Source of the DNA: Chloroflexota bacterium
Lineage (GTDB): Bacteria > Chloroflexota > Anaerolineae > CG2-30-64-16
Assembly (NCBI GenBank): GCA_026389845.1
Contig: JAPLHB010000112.1
Location: 1-64,000, forward strand
Reading direction: 5' to 3'
Length of the DNA: 64,000 bases
Shown here: positions 25,673 to 34,396 of the stretch, in pieces
Position numbering within the stretch: position 1 is the first letter of the stretch
How the letters are laid out: each line of letters opens with the position of its first letter
The notes under the pieces: generated by a model
The model's input: only the letters and a program-made list of their open reading frames with translations
Databases searched by the model: none
Told to the model about the DNA's origin: nothing
Position numbers and translations under genes: made by a program

Positions 25673-27208
25673 CTACTTTCCCCAGCTCACCACCTGCTCG
25701 GCCTGGTAGTTGTACTCAATCGGCGCGTCGACCGGCAGCGCACGCTGGTTGCCGCCGTCGGCATCCATAACCCAAAGCTGCCACCGGCCGGTGCGGTTGC
25801 TCAGAAATACGATGTGCTGGCCGTCCGGACTCCAGGCGGGCGCGACGTTGTGCGGCAACGGCGTAACCAGGGTGGTTGCCGGCCGGGTCAATGCCGCCAC
25901 GTTCGCTCCGTCGGCGTTCGCGGCGAAGATCTCCCAGTGATCCTTTTCCAGGGTATGGAAAACGATGCGATTGCCGCCGGGCTGCATGGCCGGGTCTTGA
26001 TACCGGTACTCACCGAGCACCACGCGGTTAGGATCTTCGTCGGGGGTATCCTGGGTAACCTGGATGCCTGTCCCGCCGTAGAAGATGCCGCGCTCGGACC
26101 AATCGGGCGAGATCGCGTCCTTGACGACGGCCAGATCCTGGTAGCTTCCACCATCGCGGTCGACGCGCGCCAGGCTCCACGCATCCATGAGCCTGAGCGG
26201 GAACATGAGGTTGTACGGATATGAGTCAGGCATACAGATGTTGTAGCCGACATCACGACAGCGATGCTCGCCATTGACATGGCTGAAAACGATCTTGCTG
26301 CCGTCGGGGCTCCAGGCCGGCGCGCGCACCGGCTCGCTGCGCGCGAGGATGCGCCGTTCGTTCCCGCCGTTGATGGCGATCAAATAGATACCGTGGTCGC
26401 CACCGTTGTCGCGCCAGAAAACCACTGTCCGCCCGTCAGGGCTGAGGTCCGGGTCCGCGCCGGTGGTGAGGCCGCGCAGGCTGCCGCTGACCAGATCGTA
26501 CACGTAGATCGTGCCGCCGCTGCGCTCCTGAAAGACTAGCTTGCCGGTCAACCCTGCGCCTGTCGAAGAAGTTGGCGCGACGGCGACGGGGGCTGCGACC
26601 GGCAGACCTTTGGCGTCGCCCTTCAGGTCGAGGTAGCCGGCGCTGACCCAGCCGACGCCATTCGTCTGCTCCACCTGGATCCAGTCGGCCGCCTCGTTGC
26701 GCGCCAACGCGAAGACGGTCGCGCCGGGCGGAACCGTGCCGATGACGGGATAGTCGGCGCCCGGCCCGGAGCGCACGTTGAGCAGCATCGTCCCGCTGAT
26801 GACGACCCCTTGCAGCCGGACGGTCGCGCCGGCGGCCGGTTGCGCGGCGACGCTCGGTGCCGGTGGGGTGAAGCCCGCGCGGACGGGCAGCATCTTGACG
26901 CCAAAGATCACCAGCCGCGCCGCGCTGACCCAGCCAGTCGCGCCATCCGTGGTCGCGCCGTTGAGCCATTGGCTGTCGGCCGAGCGGCCAGTGACTCGAA
27001 AGACTGCGCCGCTTGGCAGATCGCGAACGGACTTACCCGTCGCGTCATAGAGGCTGGCGCCTCCGCCGCGGACCACCGCCAGCGTGCTGCCTTTGGGCGG
27101 TGCAGGCGCCATCGCGGCGACGCTGCCGGCCGATCCCCCGAGGAAGGCGGCGATCAACAGGACGCACAGCATAATGGGCATTCGTCCATTGATACGAGAG
27201 TGGCTCAT
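25673..27208 (-). CDS. Exported SH3-domain / TolB-like beta-propeller protein
   Basis: 511 residues from ATG with AAAGGA upstream. Signal peptide (about 1-32), two bacterial SH3-like domains (about 40-98 and 128-185; the second has LNVRSGPGADYPVIGTVPPG), then a PD40/TolB propeller with repeated AWSPDGSKIVF and AWSPDGQHIVFLSN blades. A scaffold or ligand-binding role outside the membrane is likely. Divergent from the kinase at 27487. The gap 25471-25672 holds a short GTCCGCG tandem (25635-25668) and a CTTCGACTGAG repeat fragment. Confidence 0.85.
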   Translation of the reverse strand: MSHSRINGRMPIMLCVLLIAAFLGGSAGSVAAMAPAPPKGSTLAVVRGGGASLYDATGKSVRDLPSGAVFRVTGRSADSQWLNGATTDGATGWVSAARLVIFGVKMLPVRAGFTPPAPSVAAQPAAGATVRLQGVVISGTMLLNVRSGPGADYPVIGTVPPGATVFALARNEAADWIQVEQTNGVGWVSAGYLDLKGDAKGLPVAAPVAVAPTSSTGAGLTGKLVFQERSGGTIYVYDLVSGSLRGLTTGADPDLSPDGRTVVFWRDNGGDHGIYLIAINGGNERRILARSEPVRAPAWSPDGSKIVFSHVNGEHRCRDVGYNICMPDSYPYNLMFPLRLMDAWSLARVDRDGGSYQDLAVVKDAISPDWSERGIFYGGTGIQVTQDTPDEDPNRVVLGEYRYQDPAMQPGGNRIVFHTLEKDHWEIFAANADGANVAALTRPATTLVTPLPHNVAPAWSPDGQHIVFLSNRTGRWQLWVMDADGGNQRALPVDAPIEYNYQAEQVVSWGK

Positions 27209-27390
27209 CTTGGTCCTTTCATTACGATGTGGGCTTACCCACCGTCGCTGCGTAGTATCGCGCTCCCTCGCCGTCTCCGCATGTGCCGCGGGTGACATCG
27301 CAGCCCTGTCGCAAGAGCTATTCGCAAGATGGGCAATCAGCCGAACGACACATGCCGAACGGCCAATGCCGGAATCTATCTTGCGGCATA

Positions 27391-27420
27391 TTGCCCCGGC
27401 CCTCCGGCGTATGCTATACT
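27391..27420 (+). promoter_or_regulatory. Promoter of the NarL-type two-component operon
   Basis: -35 TTGCCC (27391-27396), 18-nt spacer, -10 TATACT (27415-27420), 66 nt before the kinase ATG. Confidence 0.5.
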
Positions 27421-27486
27421 GGCGCCAGATCATCCCATACACGATTCCACAAATCGAGTGTGCTTTCCTGTTCCGAGGTTGGCTCC

Positions 27487-28758
27487 ATGCTTAACCGGGC
27501 CAAACGGTGGCTCAATCCCTCTCCTGATACGGTCGGCGCGTTGCGACTGGGCTTCGCCGCGGCTTACATCGGGGTGGTGGGCACGCTGGTCGTCTACACC
27601 AACTACGTCAGCCCGTGCAGCGATCAATGGCCGCACTCGAGGCAGTGGGCCATGATCGGGCTGCTGGCGCTGATGTTGTTCGTCGAGCGGTTTGAGTTGA
27701 CCCGTGACCCGCAGCCCATACCGCGGCATCTCGCCATCGGCTTGCTGATCGTCCGCGCGGCGCTCGTCCAGGGCGTCGTCGCCCTCGATTGTACGAAACT
27801 GGGGATCATCCTGTACCCCATGGTGCCCTTCGCTGCCTTTTTCGTCTTGGGGGTGGACATCAGCAATCTCATGGGGATTGGCTACTGGTTGTGGGTGGTG
27901 AGCCGAGCCTGGCGATTCGATAGCGACGGCCTGCGCACGAACTTCGATTCCCTGACTGTGGTGGTGGTTTACACGCTGCTTCTGATTTTCATGCAGGTCA
28001 TCGCGCGTCACATTGACCGCGATCAGCGGAGCCGGCAGCGGATGCAGCAGTTGTTGGACGAATTGGAAGCCTCTCATCTGCAACTCCAGGGCTATGCTGA
28101 TCGGGTCGCCGAGTTGGCCGCGGCTGCAGAGCGCAACCGGTTGGCCCGCGACATCCACGACAGCCTGGGGCACTATTTGACGGCCATCAGCATCCAGTTG
28201 GAGAAGGCGCAGGTCTACCGCGCGCGCAGTCCCGAGCAAGCGGATCAGGCCATCCGCGACGCCAGGCAGACCGCGCGCGCCGCGCTTCAGGACGTGCGCC
28301 AATCGGTCAGCGCGTTGCGTGCCTCAGATGACAAGTTCTCGCTGAAAAAATCGTTGGCGGATTTGGCGGGGCGGATGGATCGCGATACACTGGAGATCGA
28401 ATACCGTCTTGAAGGCGACGAGACCGACTACGCCGGCCCGGTGCTGACGACACTCTACCGCGTGGCGCAAGAGGGGTTGACCAACGTCCAAAAACACGCC
28501 CGGGCCAGCCACGTGACCCTGGACGTGCGGCTGGGCGACACCGAAGCCTGGCTCACGCTGCGAGACGATGGCGCCGGCTTCGACACCAACACCCTGACCG
28601 ACCTGGCCTCATCGCCTGAGCACAGCTTCGGGATTCAGGGGCTGCAAGAGCGCCTGGAACTGGTGCGCGGCCAGATGCGTATCACCAGTGATCCCAGTCG
28701 CGGCACGGAGTTAATTGTCACCGTGCCCAAGCATCCGGCGCAATTGGCGGCAGTATGA
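27487..28758 (+). CDS. NarL-system sensor histidine kinase (HisKA_3)
   Basis: 423 residues from the ATG after GAGGTTGG. Five to six TM helices (about 18-170) form the sensor part, then a coiled coil (175-215), HisKA_3 with H224 in RDIHDSLGHYL, and a HATPase with KHARASH, LRDDGAGFD and FGIQGLQERLEL. The membrane-embedded sensor with little outside the bilayer suggests envelope or lipid sensing. ATGA overlap with its regulator. Confidence 0.93.
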   Translation: MLNRAKRWLNPSPDTVGALRLGFAAAYIGVVGTLVVYTNYVSPCSDQWPHSRQWAMIGLLALMLFVERFELTRDPQPIPRHLAIGLLIVRAALVQGVVALDCTKLGIILYPMVPFAAFFVLGVDISNLMGIGYWLWVVSRAWRFDSDGLRTNFDSLTVVVVYTLLLIFMQVIARHIDRDQRSRQRMQQLLDELEASHLQLQGYADRVAELAAAAERNRLARDIHDSLGHYLTAISIQLEKAQVYRARSPEQADQAIRDARQTARAALQDVRQSVSALRASDDKFSLKKSLADLAGRMDRDTLEIEYRLEGDETDYAGPVLTTLYRVAQEGLTNVQKHARASHVTLDVRLGDTEAWLTLRDDGAGFDTNTLTDLASSPEHSFGIQGLQERLELVRGQMRITSDPSRGTELIVTVPKHPAQLAAV

Positions 28759-29414
28759 GCGACGTGACAGTTCTGGTCGTTGACGATCAACGCCTGGTGC
28801 GCGAAGGCATCGCCTCGCTGCTGGATATCCAGGAGGGTGTCCGCGTCGTCGGGCAGGCGACGAACGGCCAGGAGGCGGTCGAAAAGACGCTGGCTTTGTC
28901 TCCCGATATCATCCTGATGGACGTGCGAATGCCCGTCATGGATGGCATCGTCGCGACCGCCCAAATCTGCCGCCGGATGCCTGGTTGCCAGGTGATCATG
29001 CTGACCACCTTCGACGACGATGAGTACATCGTCAAATCGTTGCGTGCAGGCGCAGTCGGCTATCTGCTCAAGGACATCCCGGCATCGCAACTGGCGCAGG
29101 CCGTGCAACTGGCCCATGCCGGCATCTACCAGCTCGAACCCTCGGTCGCGGGCAAGCTGGTGGGCATGTTGGGCGGTGGGCGCTCCGAACCGTCCCCGGC
29201 TGCACCGCCTGTCTCCTTCGAACACGATTTAACCGGGCGCGAGCTGGAGGTATTGCGCCTCATCGGCACTGGCGCCACCAACCGTGAGATCGCCGACAAG
29301 CTCGTGGTCAGCGAGGGCACGGTCAAAAACCACGTCTCCAGCATCCTCAGCCGCCTGGGGCTGCGCGATCGCACCCAGGCCGCGGTCTATGCCCACGAAC
29401 ATGGGTTGACCTGA
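28755..29414 (+). CDS. NarL/LuxR-family response regulator
   Basis: 219 residues. Receiver with D10-D11, phospho-acceptor D56 (ILMDVRMPVMDG) and K in YLLKDIP; LuxR-type helix-turn-helix from about 152 with TGRELEVLRLIGTGATNREIA and VKNHVS. Partner of the overlapping kinase. Confidence 0.95.
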   Translation: MSDVTVLVVDDQRLVREGIASLLDIQEGVRVVGQATNGQEAVEKTLALSPDIILMDVRMPVMDGIVATAQICRRMPGCQVIMLTTFDDDEYIVKSLRAGAVGYLLKDIPASQLAQAVQLAHAGIYQLEPSVAGKLVGMLGGGRSEPSPAAPPVSFEHDLTGRELEVLRLIGTGATNREIADKLVVSEGTVKNHVSSILSRLGLRDRTQAAVYAHEHGLT

Positions 29415-29468
29415 ACGCCGCACCAGGAACTTAACGACCGGCAAGGCCAGTGAAGGCAATCGTTCCAT

Positions 29469-29496
29469 TTGCGCCACGGCCAGAACCGGGTACAAT
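29469..29496 (+). promoter_or_regulatory. Promoter suggesting a leaderless message for the M1 peptidase
   Basis: TTGCGC (29469-29474), 16-nt spacer, TACAAT (29491-29496). The predicted start of transcription (about 29503) coincides with the lipoprotein ATG at 29504, and no ribosome-binding site is present before it. Confidence 0.4.
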
Positions 29497-29503
29497 GGCC
29501 GCT

Positions 29504-31138
29504 ATGCGCCTGATTGTCTTTGTGCCTTTGCTGCTCATGCTTGTCCTGGCCGGCTGTACGCCGTTGTCAACGCCAGTTCTGCCCACACCCCATATCCTGA
29601 CGGCGACTCCCACGGCCACCGCCACACCGCTCCCGACGGAGACCGCCACGCCGACGGTCACGCCCGCGCCCACGGCGACCCCTGCGGCCACTGCCACACC
29701 GCTCCCCACACCAACGATCACGCCGATCGCGGCCCTCACGAATTGGTCAGGGTACGCGGTCGCGTTGCGACCCGCGGCATGGCAGGCGTTTGATCCGCTG
29801 CTCCACCCCGCGGCCGGCACGCTGCTGACCAGCATGACCACCTACAGCCTGACCGTGGCGTTGGCGTCCGACTTGAGCCGTCTCAGCGGCACGGCCCGCA
29901 TCGGTTACACCAATCAGGAGACGGTGACGCTGGACGCCATCTATCTGCATCTTTTCCCGAACCTGTGGCACACCGGGATGACGGTCAGCGCCGTGCAGGT
30001 GGCGGGCAGCGCGGTCACGCCCACCCTGGAATCCGACGCCACGTTGCTGCGGGTGCCCCTGGCGTCGCCGCTAGCGCCCGGCGCTGCGACCGATCTGACG
30101 ATCGCCTACACCAGTCCCATCCTGACGGGTGAAGGCGCGGGCAACTACGGCGAGTTTTCGCTCGATCGCGGCATCCTGGCGTTGGGCCACAGCTACCCAT
30201 CGGTGGTCGTCTATGACACCGGCTGGCGGCTGGAAACGCCGGCCATGCAGGGGGATGTCACCTTCCACGACGCTGCGCTCTACGACGTATCTCTGACCGG
30301 ACCGGCCGACCTGGTGGTGGCGGCCACGGGCGCGACGTTAGCCAAGACGCCCAACGGTGACGGCTCGGCCACCTGGCGACTGGTCGGCGGGCCGATGCGC
30401 GACTTCAACGTGATCGCCAGTGCCGACTACCTCGTCTTCAGCGGGATGGTCAGCGATATCGCGGTCAACAGCTATTTCCTGCCGGGAGATGAGATCGGCG
30501 GCCAAAAAGCCCTGACCTGGGCGATGGCTGCGCTACGCGATTTCGAGAGCGACTTCGGGCCTTATCCCTACCGCGAGCTGGATCTGGCGGCCATGCCGAC
30601 AAAAGCTGGCGGCATCGAATATCCGGGCCTGGTCGCCATCGGCAGCCGCGTCTACCGCATCCCCAGCGAGGAGGACTTCTTCGAGTCGGTGGTGGTGCAC
30701 GAAGTCGCCCACCAATGGTGGTACAACGTCGTCGGCAACGACCAGGTCAATCATCCCTGGCTCGACGAGGCATTATCCCAATACAGCACCTATCTCTACA
30801 CCCTCGATACGTACGGCCAGGCCGATGCGCAGGCCTTCGTGGATGTTGTGACCAACCTGCGCTGGGGGAGTGTGAAATTCATGGAGAAGCCCATCGGCCT
30901 GCCGGTGGCAGCCTACGTGGGCGCGGAGTATAGCGGGATCATCTATGGCCGCGGGCCGCTTTTCTTCCTGGCCCTGGCCGATCGCCTGGGCGAAACGAGG
31001 ATGGCGGAGTTCCTGCATCGCTACTACACCGAATTTACCTGGCGCATCGCCACTCCCGACGACTTTCGCAAGCTGGCGGAGGAGGTCGCAGGGCAGGATT
31101 TAGGCGATCTGTTCAAGAAATGGGTGGACGGAAAATAG
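29504..31138 (+). CDS. M1-family metallopeptidase, lipoprotein
   Basis: 544 residues. Signal peptide with lipobox VLAGC (C18), a long Thr/Pro/Ala linker (about 25-80), then an M1 aminopeptidase-like fold. The zinc site is complete: HEVAHQWW (HExxH) with the third ligand Glu in WLDEALSQY 18 residues later; the upstream GGIEYPGL resembles the GxMEN substrate loop, with MEN replaced by IEY. Anchored outside the membrane, it would trim peptides. Start placed at the second ATG on signal-peptide grounds; ATG at 29495 is the alternative. Confidence 0.88.
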   Translation: MRLIVFVPLLLMLVLAGCTPLSTPVLPTPHILTATPTATATPLPTETATPTVTPAPTATPAATATPLPTPTITPIAALTNWSGYAVALRPAAWQAFDPLLHPAAGTLLTSMTTYSLTVALASDLSRLSGTARIGYTNQETVTLDAIYLHLFPNLWHTGMTVSAVQVAGSAVTPTLESDATLLRVPLASPLAPGAATDLTIAYTSPILTGEGAGNYGEFSLDRGILALGHSYPSVVVYDTGWRLETPAMQGDVTFHDAALYDVSLTGPADLVVAATGATLAKTPNGDGSATWRLVGGPMRDFNVIASADYLVFSGMVSDIAVNSYFLPGDEIGGQKALTWAMAALRDFESDFGPYPYRELDLAAMPTKAGGIEYPGLVAIGSRVYRIPSEEDFFESVVVHEVAHQWWYNVVGNDQVNHPWLDEALSQYSTYLYTLDTYGQADAQAFVDVVTNLRWGSVKFMEKPIGLPVAAYVGAEYSGIIYGRGPLFFLALADRLGETRMAEFLHRYYTEFTWRIATPDDFRKLAEEVAGQDLGDLFKKWVDGK

Positions 31139-31149
31139 AAAATGGCCGG

Positions 31150-31178
31150 TTGACTTTTACGGCGAACGCGGCTACAAT
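31150..31178 (+). promoter_or_regulatory. Strong sigma-70-like promoter of hpf
   Basis: TTGACT (31150-31155), exactly 17 nt, TACAAT (31173-31178). Leader of about 105 nt to the hpf ATG. Confidence 0.65.
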
Positions 31179-31289
31179 CGGGTTACGCACCAAACCATCC
31201 GGGGCTGAGTTTCTTTGCCCTCCCTGGCTCCAGGAACACGGCGGGGAACCCCGGAACTTACTATCCCCATACGAAAGGAGCAGTACCCC

Positions 31290-31844
31290 ATGCAACTCAG
31301 CATCTCCGGCAAGAACCTCGAAGTTACGAAAGCGCTGAGGGAGTACGTCGAAAAGAAGATCGGCCGGCTAGATCGCTACTTGCCCAACATCCTCGACGCG
31401 CGCGTGGAGCTTTCCGTGGAGAGCACTCGCGCCGCCAAGGACAGCCAGGTGGCCCAGGTGACGCTGCACACCCGGCAAGCCATCCTCCGCGCCGAAGAAG
31501 CCTCGGCCGATATGTTCGCCTCCATTGACACCGTCTTCGAGAAGATGCAGCGCCAGGTTGACCGCTTCAAGGGCAAGCGGTGGTCGAAGCGCGGGGAAGC
31601 GGAAGCGCAGGCTGTCGCGGATGCCGCCGAGGAAGAAGAAGCGTCCGCCTCCGAAGAGACCTCCCGCGTCACCCGCATCAAGCGCTTCTCGATGACGCCG
31701 ATGGACGAGGAAGAGGCTATTGACCAGATGGAGTTGCTCGGTCACGCCTTCTTCGTCTTCTTCAATGTCAACCAGAGCGCGATCAACGTCGTCTACCGCC
31801 GCAGCGGCGGTGACTACGCCCTGATCCAGCCCGAGCTGGCGTAA
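31290..31844 (+). CDS. hpf: Ribosome hibernation-promoting factor, long form
   Basis: 184 residues from the ATG after AGGAG (9 nt). N-terminal S30AE/YfiA domain (about 1-100: MQLSISGKNLEVTKALREYV, KMQRQVDRFKGK), an acidic Glu/Ala linker, and the C-terminal dimerisation domain (about 130-184: FSMTPMDEEEAIDQMELLGH.FFVF.N). The long form joins 70S ribosomes into inactive 100S dimers in stationary phase. Monocistronic with its own promoter. Confidence 0.95.
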   Translation: MQLSISGKNLEVTKALREYVEKKIGRLDRYLPNILDARVELSVESTRAAKDSQVAQVTLHTRQAILRAEEASADMFASIDTVFEKMQRQVDRFKGKRWSKRGEAEAQAVADAAEEEEASASEETSRVTRIKRFSMTPMDEEEAIDQMELLGHAFFVFFNVNQSAINVVYRRSGGDYALIQPELA

Positions 31845-31851
31845 ACACTGA

Positions 31852-31925
31852 CCGACGACGAAGGACGAAGGACGAACAAGACCCCATCGGGCATTAACGT
31901 TCGTCCTTCGTCGTTCGTCTGACCG
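31852..31925. repeat. Heptamer-type inverted repeat after hpf
   Basis: Tandem GACGAAG units (31853-31877) are mirrored by GTTCGTCCTTCGTCGTTCGTC (within 31905-31925), forming a long hairpin just after the hpf stop; it may serve as a terminator. A GGGGCGAG...CCCCGCCC palindrome follows at 31932-31951. Confidence 0.6.
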
Positions 31926-31968
31926 GTATGTAGGGGCGAGGTTACCCCGCCCGTACCAGGAATGCGAT

Positions 31969-32466
31969 GTGAAAACCATCCTCATCGTCTGCACCGCCAA
32001 CATCTGCCGCTCACCGATGGCCGCGGCCCTGCTGCGTAAGCGCATCGCCGACCTGGGGCTGGCCGATCAGGTAGCCGTGGAATCGGCCGGTGTGTGGGCC
32101 AGGGAAGGGTTCGAAGCCAGCGCAGAGGCGATCGCCGTGCTGAACCAGCGGGGGATTGCGCTGGAAGAGCACCGCTCACGGCCGGTCAGCGTAACTCTGC
32201 TCCAAGAGGCCGACATCATCCTGGTGATGGAGGAGGCGCACCGCCGCTCGCTCTTTTACCTGGCGCCGCAACACCTGGGCAAGGTGTTCCTGCTGACCGA
32301 AATGAGCGGCGGGGACGAGGATGTGGCGGATCCTTACGGCGGGGAGATCAAAGATTACACCGTGACCGTGAAGTTATTGGAGAAGCTGATCGAGGCCGGT
32401 CTGCCGCAAATGTTGGCGCGGCTGAAAATCAACCCTCTCGCCGCAACAGCCCCCAGTGCGGCATAA
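31969..32466 (+). CDS. Low-molecular-weight protein (tyrosine/arginine) phosphatase
   Basis: 165 residues from GTG (AGGAA upstream). The P-loop CTANICRS (CX5RS) lies at residues 8-15, and the general-acid Asp is in VADPYGG at about 121-123. These enzymes dephosphorylate Tyr or Arg on proteins and often control exopolysaccharide kinases, which suits the glycan genes that follow. The 3' end overlaps the convergent GT2 gene by 38 nt. Confidence 0.9.
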   Translation: MKTILIVCTANICRSPMAAALLRKRIADLGLADQVAVESAGVWAREGFEASAEAIAVLNQRGIALEEHRSRPVSVTLLQEADIILVMEEAHRRSLFYLAPQHLGKVFLLTEMSGGDEDVADPYGGEIKDYTVTVKLLEKLIEAGLPQMLARLKINPLAATAPSAA

Positions 32467-33202
32467 ACCCATAGTAAAACCCCAACAAGACCGCGAGCTT
32501 TAGCCCCAGCCACCCATCTTTGTAGCCTTGCAACGTGACATACCGCCGCCAGAATTCGCGCAGCGGCTGGCGGATAAATTTGTGTGGCCACGGCTTCACG
32601 CCCCGCGCCCGCAACGCCTGGCTCTCGAAGCGCGCATAGCGCCGCTGCTTGGCGTGAAACTGCGCCCAGTTGTCGTAGTTGTAGTGGATCATCACGTTCT
32701 GCAGATGACCCGCCGGGCCGTCGAGCAGCACCACTTCATGCACCGGCCGCGCCGGGTCATAGCGCGCATGGCCGCGCTTGAGCAGTCGCAACTGGTAATC
32801 GGGATAGAAGCCGCCGTAGCGCACCCGCTGCCCCGCGATGAAGTTGTGCCGCGGCGTCCACCAGCCCACCTCGGGCCGCTCCGCGATCACCCGGCGCACC
32901 TCGGCAGCCTGCTCCGGCGTGACCCGCTCATCCGCGTCCACGAAGTAGATCCAGTCCGCCTCGACCGCCTCCAACGCCGCGTTGCGCTGGCCCGCGAAGT
33001 TATCGAACGACCGCCGGAGGATCATTGCCCCAGCAGAGCGAGCGCGCTGCGTTGTCTCGTCGTCATTCGCGGGGTCAGTAACTACTACCTTGAGATCGGC
33101 AAAATCCAGCGTGGCAAGACATGGCTCGATGTGCAGCGCGACATCTTTGGCCAGAACTACGGCGGCAAGACAAACAGCGTGAAGCTGGGTTGATTCAGGC
33201 AT
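32429..33202 (-). CDS. GT2-family glycosyltransferase (WaaE/KdtX-like)
   Basis: 257 residues. The GT-A core shows SAGAMILRRSFDNFAGQRN, the DxD metal motif in YFVDADERVT and a conserved WWTPRHNFIAGQ.VR.GG.YPDYQLRL block typical of WaaE-like transferases, which add a core sugar at the membrane. One hydrophobic helix near the C-terminus (LGLKLAVLLGFYYGFMP). It faces the phosphatase gene tail to tail. Confidence 0.9.
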   Translation of the reverse strand: MPESTQLHAVCLAAVVLAKDVALHIEPCLATLDFADLKVVVTDPANDDETTQRARSAGAMILRRSFDNFAGQRNAALEAVEADWIYFVDADERVTPEQAAEVRRVIAERPEVGWWTPRHNFIAGQRVRYGGFYPDYQLRLLKRGHARYDPARPVHEVVLLDGPAGHLQNVMIHYNYDNWAQFHAKQRRYARFESQALRARGVKPWPHKFIRQPLREFWRRYVTLQGYKDGWLGLKLAVLLGFYYGFMPHWGLLRREG

Positions 33203-33271
33203 GAAACGATCCTGGTTCAGACGAACGAGTAACGAGTAATATGTGCGCGATGCTCTCGCCGCTTTTACTCG

Positions 33272-34354
33272 TTACTTGGTGCCGGCAAACAGATCTCGCA
33301 CTTGCTGAACGGAAGCCACCCGCTCCGCCAGCTCCTCCGCAGTGATCTCGCCTCTCGCCGCGGACGCCCGCGCCCGCCGCAGCTCAGCCCACAACCCCAG
33401 GCGGACGATGGTCGCGGCCAGGCGACGGCGCACGGGACCGTAGAAACGGCCATACAGCCGCAAGCGGCTGCGCCAGAGGTTGACGAACGACTGCGACCGA
33501 AACTGCCGCGTGCTGGCTCCGCCGTGATGAATCACCACCGCGGATGGCACGCAGTAGAACGGCCAGCCGGCCCGCTGGATGCGCCAGCACCAGTCCACTT
33601 CTTCGGCGTACATGAAGTAGCCCTCGTCCAGCAGCCCTGCGGCCGCGATCGCCCCGCGACGCACCATCAACGCAGCGCCCAGAGTGAAGTCAATCGGGAA
33701 GGGCCGGCCGGACTCGAACAAAGCGCGGGCATAGCGGCCGTTGAGGCGAGAGTCGAGCAGGCGCCGCGGCCGTGGCGGGAACAGATCGAACCAGAGCTGG
33801 AGCAGGCCTGGAAAGCGAAACGCGCCGTGCTGGAATCGGCCATCGGGATAGCGCAACTGCGCGCCCACGCCGCCCACCTGCGGATGCTCGGCCAGAAACC
33901 GCGCCATCTGCCCGATCGCGTCACCGACGGGTTCGGCGTCGGGGTTGAGGAGGAGGACAGATTGCGGATTGCGGATTGCGGATTGCGGATTGCGGATTGC
34001 GTGCTCCCCCGCGCCCCCGCGCCCCTGCTCCCCTACCCCCCCCCGCCCCTGCCCCTCCACGCCCTCAAATCCCAGCATCCGCAGCGCTAAGTTATTTCCA
34101 CCCGCAAACCCCAAGTTGTCGTGGCTGGCAATAAGGTGTACCTGCGGAAACTCGGCTGCCACCATCGCCGCGCTGCCGTCGGAGGAGACGTTGTCTACGA
34201 CGATGACCGACGACGACAGACCGCTGACCGCCAAACTCGCAAAGGTCGCGTTCAAACACGCGGCCAGCAACTCGCGCACATTGTAGCTGACGATCACAAC
34301 AGCGAGGGTTGCTAGTTCAGTTGGCTCTCCAGACGATTGGCCGTGTTCGGTCAC
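33272..34354 (-). CDS. GT2-family glycosyltransferase (rhamnosyltransferase-like)
   Basis: 360 residues from GTG, itself inside an 8-bp tandem repeat. VVIVSYNVRELL opens the GT-A fold; NLGFAGGNN and LLLNPDAEP (DxD equivalent) are separated by an abnormal Gly/Arg- and Asn/Pro/Gln-rich stretch of about 38 residues encoded by the repeat block at 33961-34066. TLGAALMVRRGAI, DEGYFMYAEEVDWCWR and HHGG.S follow as in rhamnosyltransferases. The enzyme may still fold, since the insert falls in a loop. Confidence 0.9.
   Translation of the reverse strand: MTEHGQSSGEPTELATLAVVIVSYNVRELLAACLNATFASLAVSGLSSSVIVVDNVSSDGSAAMVAAEFPQVHLIASHDNLGFAGGNNLALRMLGFEGVEGQGRGGVGEQGRGGAGEHAIRNPQSAIRNPQSVLLLNPDAEPVGDAIGQMARFLAEHPQVGGVGAQLRYPDGRFQHGAFRFPGLLQLWFDLFPPRPRRLLDSRLNGRYARALFESGRPFPIDFTLGAALMVRRGAIAAAGLLDEGYFMYAEEVDWCWRIQRAGWPFYCVPSAVVIHHGGASTRQFRSQSFVNLWRSRLRLYGRFYGPVRRRLAATIVRLGLWAELRRARASAARGEITAEELAERVASVQQVRDLFAGTK
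33961..34066. repeat. Heptamer tandem repeats inside the GT2 gene
   Basis: About five units of ATTGCGG, then degenerate CCCCCGC/CCCCTGC units. The frame stays open and is translated as an extra segment between NNLALRML and VLLLNPDAEP. A separate octamer tandem TCACCTTG (34350-34396) fills the gap before the next gene. Confidence 0.85.
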
Positions 34355-34396
34355 CTTGTCACCCCGTCACCTTGTCACCTTGTCACCGTGTCACCC